Positions 58,084 through 64,000 of a DNA stretch of 64,000 nt are shown piece after piece. The stretch lies in contig NC_068930.1 of the NCBI RefSeq assembly GCF_023091745.1, forward strand, positions 6,904,262 to 6,968,261, in the 5' to 3' direction. Source of the DNA: Budorcas taxicolor. Lineage: Eukaryota; Chordata; Mammalia; Artiodactyla; Bovidae. The notes under the pieces are model-generated. The model saw only the letters and a program-made list of their open reading frames with translations, made no database searches and had not been told where the DNA came from. Numbering within the stretch: the stretch's first letter is position 1; each line of letters begins with the position of its first letter. The position numbers and the translations under genes were made by a program.

Positions 58084-60343
58084 TTATCTGTTCGGTGACA
58101 TCGAGTGCAGCTTTTCTTGGAAATTTTTAAAGCCGCCATGGCTTGTACTGGAATCTCCTCCTCCTGGGCATTTCACTGTTTCTTCTCTATCTTGAATGCT
58201 AGTGGCTCCCCTGGGGTGGATATTCCAAAGAGGGAGCCAACTGATTTCGTTGAATCCATCTGGAGGAATACAAGCATACCTCTTTCTCTGTAATATTAAT
58301 TTTCCAGATTTCCATTGTTTAGTCAACCCATCTTGATACCAAATGGGCAGAGGAAGAGAGGTATCCTTCAATGACTTGAAATGTTTTTCTGCTTTTGTCG
58401 AAATATCTCCTTGTGGTAAGTTTAAAAAATTTAAAACAAATAAAGCTCTATTAACTATAGTTATAGGATTAAAGAATATATTGCGTTGGAATCTAGTAAA
58501 GTCAGCTCTGAATAAGGAAGATAGAAGTGTTCCTGTGTATTCCCCCTTGAAAATTTTTTTATTTGTAGTATCAGTGTGTGATGTGTTTGTATATGGGTCA
58601 TGTAAATGGGGAAGGTGCAGTTCCTAATAAGAGATTGTAGTTCGAGAAAAAGTTGAATTATAGGTTGATTGGAGTTTATAGTGGAGGTTTCTATATTTTT
58701 TAATATAAAAACTGAATATAAGGAGTCAGAAATTATATAATGGGGTAAGGAGATAGGTGAATAATTTGAATAAGAGTATTTAATTCGCTTTATTGAGTAG
58801 AATGAAATTTAGTATAAAAGATTTTATATTCTTTGAGAGAGCATGATGAGGCTTTGGAGTTTAGTCCCATCTATATAGAAAATATCAGTTTGAGGTATAG
58901 GTTGTGAGCTGATAATGTGAGAAATAATAAACTCAGTATTTTTAAAGAGATTCCAGAGTTTGTTGGAAGGATAATGAAATGAAATTTCTTTAAAATATTC
59001 CAGAAAGGCTATTTGGAAATCGGTAGAAGTTTGTAGTGCATTCTGGAATTGAGATTTATTTTATGAGGATCAGAGCCAATTAGAGTCTCAGTTTTATTTC
59101 TCCCATTGATAATTATTAGAGCGATCAAATCAAGATAGGGCGTAAGTGACCTTGTCCTTCTAAAATGGGTATAGATCCATTCTATTGGGTGTTCTTCTTG
59201 GGCAAGAAGTCCTGTCGGGAAATGGGGAGGGGGAGTATAAATAACTCTAGAGGTAAATCAAGTATAATATGAGTAAGAAACTATTTTTGCAATTTATTTT
59301 GTATTAAACAGAGTTCCTCTTATGCCTCTTGTGAAAGTGAAAGAGGGCTATTTAAATCAGGATCTCTTTTTAAAGTGTTAAATAGATTAGTCAGTTGATA
59401 ATTTGCAATGCCTAAAGAGGGTCTAATCCAGTTTATATCACCTAAAAGTTTTTGAAAATCATTCAAGGTTGTTGATTTATCGGTACGAATCTGTGTTAGC
59501 TGGGGAGTAATATGTTGTCTATTAACAACAAATTTTAAGTAACGGTAAGGTGTAGAGGTTTGAAACTTTTTAGGGGCTATGATTAATCCAGAGTCTTTTA
59601 AGAATTGTTGAGCTATGTCAAACATTTGTTGAGTTTCTAAAACAGATGGAGCAGAAAACAAAATATTGTCCATATAATGAATAACAAGGAAGTTAGGAAA
59701 TTGTATTCTTACAGGTTTAAGGGCTTTGGTTACATAGTATTGGCACATGGTGGGAGAATTCATCATTCTTTGAGGTAGTACAGTCCATTGGTACCATTTA
59801 TGAGGCCTGGTGTGATTAGATAAGGAAGAGAGAAAGCAAATCTCTCTCGGTTTAGAGGGTGTAAAGGTATCGTAAAAAAGCAGTCTTGTAAATCTATAAT
59901 AATGATATGTCAGTTTTGAGGAATAGTGGTTGGTGATGGAGTTCCTGGTTGCAATGCATTTATAGGTTTCATAGATGCATTAACTTTTTTAAGGTCTGTT
60001 AAGAGATGCTGTTAGTTAGATTTCTTTCTTATAACAAAAATTGGAGAGTTCCAAGGGGAATAAGACTCCTCAATATGTTTTAATTCCAATTGTGTTGTTA
60101 TGAGTTCCTTAGTAGCCTCTAATTTCTCTTTTGTAAGGGGCTATTGCTGTGTCCAAATAGGCTCATCATTCTTTCAAGTTATTTTAATAATTGCATTGTT
60201 TGTCAAATGAGCAGTGGCCCCTAGGAAAAAATGTGGAATATATATTTGAGTTTGCCATTGCAGTAAGTAAATCTCTTCGTATTAGATTAAGGGGTGCATC
60301 TATCACATAAGGTTGTAATGTTGTAGGCTGGCCTTCTGGTCCC
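58084..60343 (-). pseudogene. pol: pol pseudogene (RT, RNase H, integrase C-terminus)
   Basis: Pol copies viral RNA and integrates the DNA. RT begins about 60150 with several stops; an IIDLQDCFFTIPLHP block (near 59880) carries the first catalytic Asp. The 148-codon frame 59320-59766 holds the palm, but its active site reads YMDN (59665-59676) instead of the expected YxDD. RNase H-like words follow at about 58700-59250, including an FYxDGTK-like and an SDSLYS-like block, in shifting frames. After about 58560 the sequence jumps to the integrase C-terminal region (58084-58371: WYQDGLTKQWKSGKLILQRK). The zinc-binding and catalytic-core parts of integrase are not found. Dead by stops, active-site change and deletion. 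Confidence 0.85.
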
Positions 60344-61040
60344 TCATAAGGATAAATTTGAATATTTCAATAGATTTCTTGTATTTTGGTTTGATAAATT
60401 CCTGTAATTTGGCAAGAAATTCTCTGTATAGTCCCAAGATTTGGGCCATAAATGTTTGGAAATAATAGTAATATTGGATCCAGTATTGAGGAGACCAGAA
60501 AATCTTTTGCCATTAATTTTGATATATATATATATATATATATTTCGTTGTGCATATTCAGATATTTGGATGTCCATAAGGATTGTTTTTGATCTGTATT
60601 GCTAAATCCATCTGTCCGTATGTCATTAGAGGAGTTAATAGAAATGTAAGGTAAAAGAAGTAATTGGGCAATTTTGTCCCCTTTTTTGAATTGCCATAGT
60701 ATCTGAGATGACCTCATAATTTTATTTTCTCCCTTATAATCTGAATCAATTATTCCAGGGTGAACAGTAATTCCCCAAGAAGTCAAGTTGAATTGGCCAA
60801 GTAAAAGGCCGAAGGTTTGTGGAGGAAGGGGTCCAAAAAGTCCAGTAGGTATTCTAGAAGGAATTGCTTGAGGGAAAAGAAGAAAATCATTTAGGGCTGG
60901 TATATCGAAGGCAGCACTGCCGGATGTTGGGGGTTTGAGGGAAAAGATGGAGTTTGTGTCTGGGTTTTGTTGATGGGGACCCAGGGAGTTTCCCAGCTTG
61001 GAGCTTCCTGAAATAGGCTTCCCTTCAACATCATATTTAG
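60344..61040 (-). pseudogene. pro: pro pseudogene: dUTPase and aspartic protease
   Basis: Within the long frame 60367-61113, residues about 65-160 form a dUTPase: SAAFDIPAL near its start, IPTGLFGPLPPQTFGLLLG, GITVHPGIIDSDYKGE (conserved GxIDxxYxG) and GDKIAQLLLLPY. dUTPase lowers dUTP to limit uracil in viral DNA. The protease follows after a frame change in the frame 60344-60577, where the catalytic triplet reads NTG (60479-60487) in place of DTG, followed by a TIISKHLWPK block. A (TA)n expansion (60522-60543) lies just before it. Both the Asp-to-Asn change and the frame break disable the protease. Confidence 0.85.
60522..60543. repeat. (TA)n run inside pro
   Basis: About 11 TA units; in antisense it adds Ile-Tyr codons to the protease frame. 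Probably grew after integration. Confidence 0.9.
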
Positions 61041-62535
61041 ATCGACATTCCCTGGCCCAATGTATCCCTTTATGGCAACACGAAGGCAGATTCCTGGAGG
61101 TTTTTTTAAACAATTTTATTCTTTTTCTGTGTGCCTTTTAGGCAAATCCCTTTGTAAATGCATCTTGTCCCCACATGTAAAATATCCTTCATTTCCTTTT
61201 TAAAAGCAGCAGTCATTGTTTTAGCTAATATTTGCATTTTCTGAGTTTCTGATCCTAAGTTGTGATAAGCCTTCAAATAATCAATAACAGTCCCAGTCTC
61301 ATGAACTGGAGCGATAGCTCTTTGATAGTCCTGATTTGCATTTTCATAAGCAAGTAGTTTTCCTAGTTGCATTATGGCCTCTTCTCCGATAACACTATGG
61401 GAAATAGCAACTTCCAATCTAGCTAAAAAATCAGCATAGGCTTCATTAGGCCCTTGGGATATCTTTCTATAGCTGCCTTTAGGCTCCCCTTGAGGAGTAA
61501 TTCGATCCCAAGCTTCAAGGGCAACTTCTTTGAATTGCTCGATGAGCCCCCAAGATGATAGTTTATGGTGAATGATTCAGCCAGATTAGTGGTCTCTGAA
61601 GGAGTTAACTCTGGGACCAAAGATAGGTCTCAGTCATTCGGAGCTTTGTGTGCAAAATTTTATTTAAAGTGACAGAACAGAGAAAGCGTCTGAAATAGAC
61701 ATCAGAAGTGGGTAGAAAGAGTATCCACCTCACTAGTTTATGTGGGACCTTACATATTTCTCAACTAGCTGCTGAGAATAGATAAAAAGAATACCTCAAC
61801 ATTGTAAGAGTTCCATTAGACCCTTTCCCAAGACATACATCCTGAGATAACTTTGGCACAAGATTAGCCAGGGAGAACAAGTTCCAGACAACGTCTCTGG
61901 GCAAGATATACTCTTGCTATGTAATCAGGGGTACAAGTCTTGAGATACAGGTTCCCAGGCAAGATTTGTTATAATCATTAACAAAGAGCCTAAGAAAAGC
62001 ATTTCCATGAGTAAGACATTGTGCTGTGTAATCATTAGTTCCTGACCTAAAGAAAGGTCTGTTCTCTGGCAAGATAAATTGTTGCACAAGGCTTAAGGAA
62101 AGCATGAGTGAGAAAGTTTGCTTCCTCTTTATAGGGCACTGGATTGTCTGCCTAAGCTTTAACTCTTTCATTTTCTCCTGCTTTTAGGAGAATATGGCTG
62201 CCAGGGAAACGGGTGGATAGTATTTTCTCAAAAGTATGAGTATATGCCAAAGGCTTATCATTGTCATCAAGAAAAGTATTGTCAGTCTTAGTGTCAAAAA
62301 GAGCCTCAGAAGAATCATCTTCTGGGTCATCTTGTTCTTGGATCGAGGGGACTTTCGGTTTTGTGCCTCTTGCAAGAGGAGGAGGAGGAGCACTTGGGGC
62401 AGGGCTGGTGGGAAAATTTTGAAATATTTTATGTTGTTCTAATTGAGCCTTTTGTAAAGTTTCATCATCTAAGTCGTATTCATGTAACAAGTGTTCCGCC
62501 TGTTGTCAAATATCAGGGGGGGCTAGAATTACCTT
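61040..62535 (-). pseudogene. gag: gag pseudogene, split by an LTR
   Basis: Gag builds the virion core. The 5' part (62152-62490, 112 codons) corresponds to the region after matrix: acidic blocks, a proline-rich SAPSAPPPPLARG stretch and a KILSTRFPG segment. The true start and most of matrix are missing. A 546-bp LTR (61613-62158) then interrupts it. Capsid resumes at about 61600, with the major homology region (SQGPNEAYADFLARLE, about 61405-61455) lying in a frame different from that just upstream, and continues at 61106-61417 (AYENANQDYQRAIAP). Nucleocapsid at about 61040-61085 shows one zinc knuckle, CCHKGIHWAREC, whose first expected Cys is Pro. Frameshifts, the insertion and the 5' deletion make it inactive. 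Confidence 0.85.
61613..62158 (-). mobile_element. Solo LTR inserted in gag
   Basis: Bordered by ttaactct at 61605-61612 and 62159-62166, and unrelated to the provirus LTR. On minus it has a cactttaaataaaattttgc poly(A)-signal region and a ctgagacctatctttggtcc end close to gammaretrovirus-like (class I) LTR ends. Its minus start (near 62158) is not a clean TG, so that edge is tentative. The 84-codon frame inside (61917-62171) is not gag. Confidence 0.75.
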
Positions 62536-62559
62536 GAAATGGCAGAATCACAACTTTAA

Positions 62560-62790
62560 CAAAATGGATAGTCTATTAAGTACAAGGTCACTGAAGAGAG
62601 TCACTGAAGGGAGTCACTGAAGGGAATCCAAGCAAGTGCTTCTCCCATGATCTCAGTCCTGAGAACTGCGTGCAGCTCTGCTTGTTCCTGTATTCCAGGA
62701 ACTGATAAGGAACAGAGAGTCCTTGAGAAACGGCACACAAAGGAAGAAAATGAAACATACTGGATCCCTTAAAACTGAGTGTCCTGGAGA
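62560..62790 (-). repeat. 5' LTR remnant of the provirus
   Basis: Aligns with 55998-56228 of the 3' LTR: ggatagtctattaagtac, the agtcactgaaggg units, cccatgatctcagtcctgag and ttccaggaactgataagg. The other 360 bases (rest of U3, R, U5), the primer-binding site and the leader are absent, so the junction with gag lies at about 62535-62560. The outer end (gtgtcctggaga) has drifted from TG...CA. Confidence 0.88.
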
Positions 62791-63478
62791 CCTCTTGATG
62801 AGGATGAGAGGGGAGAATGAAAAATCTGGCTTAAAACTCAACATTCAAAAAGTGAAGATCATGGCATCTGGTCCCATTTCCTCATGGCAAACAGATGAGG
62901 AAAAAGTGGAAACAGTGACATATTTTATTTTTTGGGTTCCAAAATCTCTGCAGATGGTGACTGTAGCAAAAAAATTAAAAGACGCTTGCTCCTTGAGGGG
63001 AAGACTATAACAATCCTAGGCAGCATACTAAAAAGCAGAGACATCACTTTGCCAACAAATGTCCGTATAGTCAAAGCTATGTTTTTTCCAGTAGTCAAGT
63101 ATGGATGTGAGAGTTGGACCATAAAAAAGGCTCAGCACTGAAGAACTAATGCTTTTCAATTGTACTGGAGAAGATACTTGAGAGTCTTTTGGAGAGCAAG
63201 GAGATCAAACCAGTTGATAATCCTAGTTAACCAGGGAAATCAACCCTGACTATTCACTGGAAGGATTGCTCTTGAAGCTGAAGCTCCAATACTTTGGTGA
63301 CCTGATGTGAAGAGCTGACTCTTTGGAAAAGATCCTGATGCTGGGAAAGATTGAAGGTGGAAGGAGAAGGGGATAACAGAGGATGAGATGGTTGGATGGT
63401 ATTACCGACTCAATGGACATGAATTTGAGCAAACTCAGGGAGGTAGTGAAGGACAGTGGACCCTGGTGTGCTGCAGTG

Positions 63479-64000
63479 TATGATTAAACCCAAGTGCTTT
63501 GTTTCCTAGCTTAATCTCTTTCCACAATACAACATTACCTGTCTATATTAAGGCATTATAGAATGCTCCCCTGCATAAGCCATTTTTTAAATTTTTTTTA
63601 AAGTGGTTGCTTCTTGAATCCATAGTTAATGTTTTTTTTTTTACTTATCTCAGGTTTGCTTTAGTATTTATTTTATTTTTCAGTGAAAGTGCCTATAACC
63701 ATTGACCTCTGTCTTCACTTCAAAGACACAGTTTTTCTTGTCTAGATTGATTACCTCCTTATCCTCTTTCCCCCATACATTTGTACCATCTACAAATTGC
63801 TGTGGATGCTTCTTGCAGAGGTTTCAAAAATATCTGAAGATGTGATTCATAGAAATGTGAGGATAGCTGCCGATTCAATATTAAATAGAAAAACTATACT
63901 AAACACTTAATCTTTTTTTTTGATGATTCAAAAAGTAGAGCCACTCTGAATGTGGAAATGTGCTTGGTTTTTGCGTGCTTTGAGATGACAGTCTCAGGTA
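63479..64000. other. Unique sequence with T-runs
   Basis: No gene or recognised repeat; T-rich runs at about 63590-63640 and 63910. Confidence 0.5.

Larger units (their letters stand above)
55636..62790 (-). mobile_element. Class II (betaretrovirus-like) endogenous provirus, defective
   Basis: A 7.15-kb minus-strand provirus: 5' LTR remnant, gag, pro with dUTPase, pol, env, polypurine tract, 3' LTR. The 6-bp duplication cctctt (55630-55635 and 62791-62796) marks integration into BovB. A dUTPase next to nucleocapsid and a 6-bp duplication are typical of betaretrovirus-like elements. All genes carry stops, frameshifts or deletions. LTR halves differ at roughly 15 of 230 aligned bases by eye, so it is not recent. 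Confidence 0.9.
55183..63478 (+). mobile_element. BovB (RTE) LINE split by an endogenous provirus
   Basis: Left part 55183-55635 carries RT: FDCVDHNKLWKILKD, NLYAGQEATVRTRHGTMDWF, GVCQGCILLPCLFNLYTEYI and an intact NNLRYADDTTLMAE active-site block. Right part 62791-63478 resumes at cctcttgatgagg and runs to the 3' region (gtgtgctgcagtgtatg), but the usual tail is missing. The frame 55304-55678 reads into the proviral LTR at its end. Confidence 0.92.

Noticed and set aside
61917..62171. 84-codon minus-strand frame in gag
   Set aside because: It lies inside the inserted LTR, not in viral coding sequence.

Overview
This is a eukaryotic, gene-poor window from a ruminant, almost certainly bovid, nuclear genome. 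It is packed with BovB (RTE) LINEs, tRNA-Glu/BovB-derived Bov-tA SINEs, CHR-type SINEs and artiodactyl L1, a combination diagnostic of Ruminantia; I cannot choose between cattle, buffalo, sheep and goat by eye. No host protein-coding exon, tRNA or rRNA gene is supportable. Every long reading frame lies in a transposable element, is the antisense shadow of one, or is a low-complexity artefact.

Layout. 1-9.1 kb: mostly single-copy sequence with Bov-tA, two BovB fragments, an old LINE-like repeat split by a (GT)n microsatellite, and a decayed mariner transposon (7.5-8.7 kb). 9.1-20.6 kb: a block of L1s, comprising an artiodactyl L1 that keeps its 5' end but lacks its 3' end, an old L1M holding a twin-primed L1 that itself holds a 2.2-kb BovB, and a second L1M ORF2. 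20.6-26.9 kb: a mostly unique island with MIRs, one young L1 and a CHR SINE with a perfect 14-bp target duplication. 27-39.3 kb: a nearly complete BovB, MER5A, an MLT1-type LTR, a BovB carrying a twin-primed L1, and an L1M 3' half riddled with insertions. 39.3-43 kb: unique sequence plus an ERVL-type LTR. 43-55 kb: two more L1M copies broken by BovB, L1 and SINEs, including two dimeric Bov-tA insertions, then a second ERVL-type LTR broken by L1 and BovB.

55.6-62.8 kb holds the most structured object: a minus-strand class II (betaretrovirus-like) endogenous provirus inserted into a BovB, with TG...CA ends on its intact LTR and a 6-bp target duplication. Its gag, pro/dUTPase, pol and env are all broken, gag is split by a separate LTR, most of integrase is missing, and the 5' LTR, leader and gag start are deleted.

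The window is best read as a record of successive insertions. By eye about eleven BovB copies make up roughly 14 kb (over 20%). Old L1M/MIR/MER5A/MLT sequence forms the base layer, then artiodactyl L1 and BovB, then SINEs, young L1 and the provirus. I found no previously undescribed functional system; the notable points are insertion structures.
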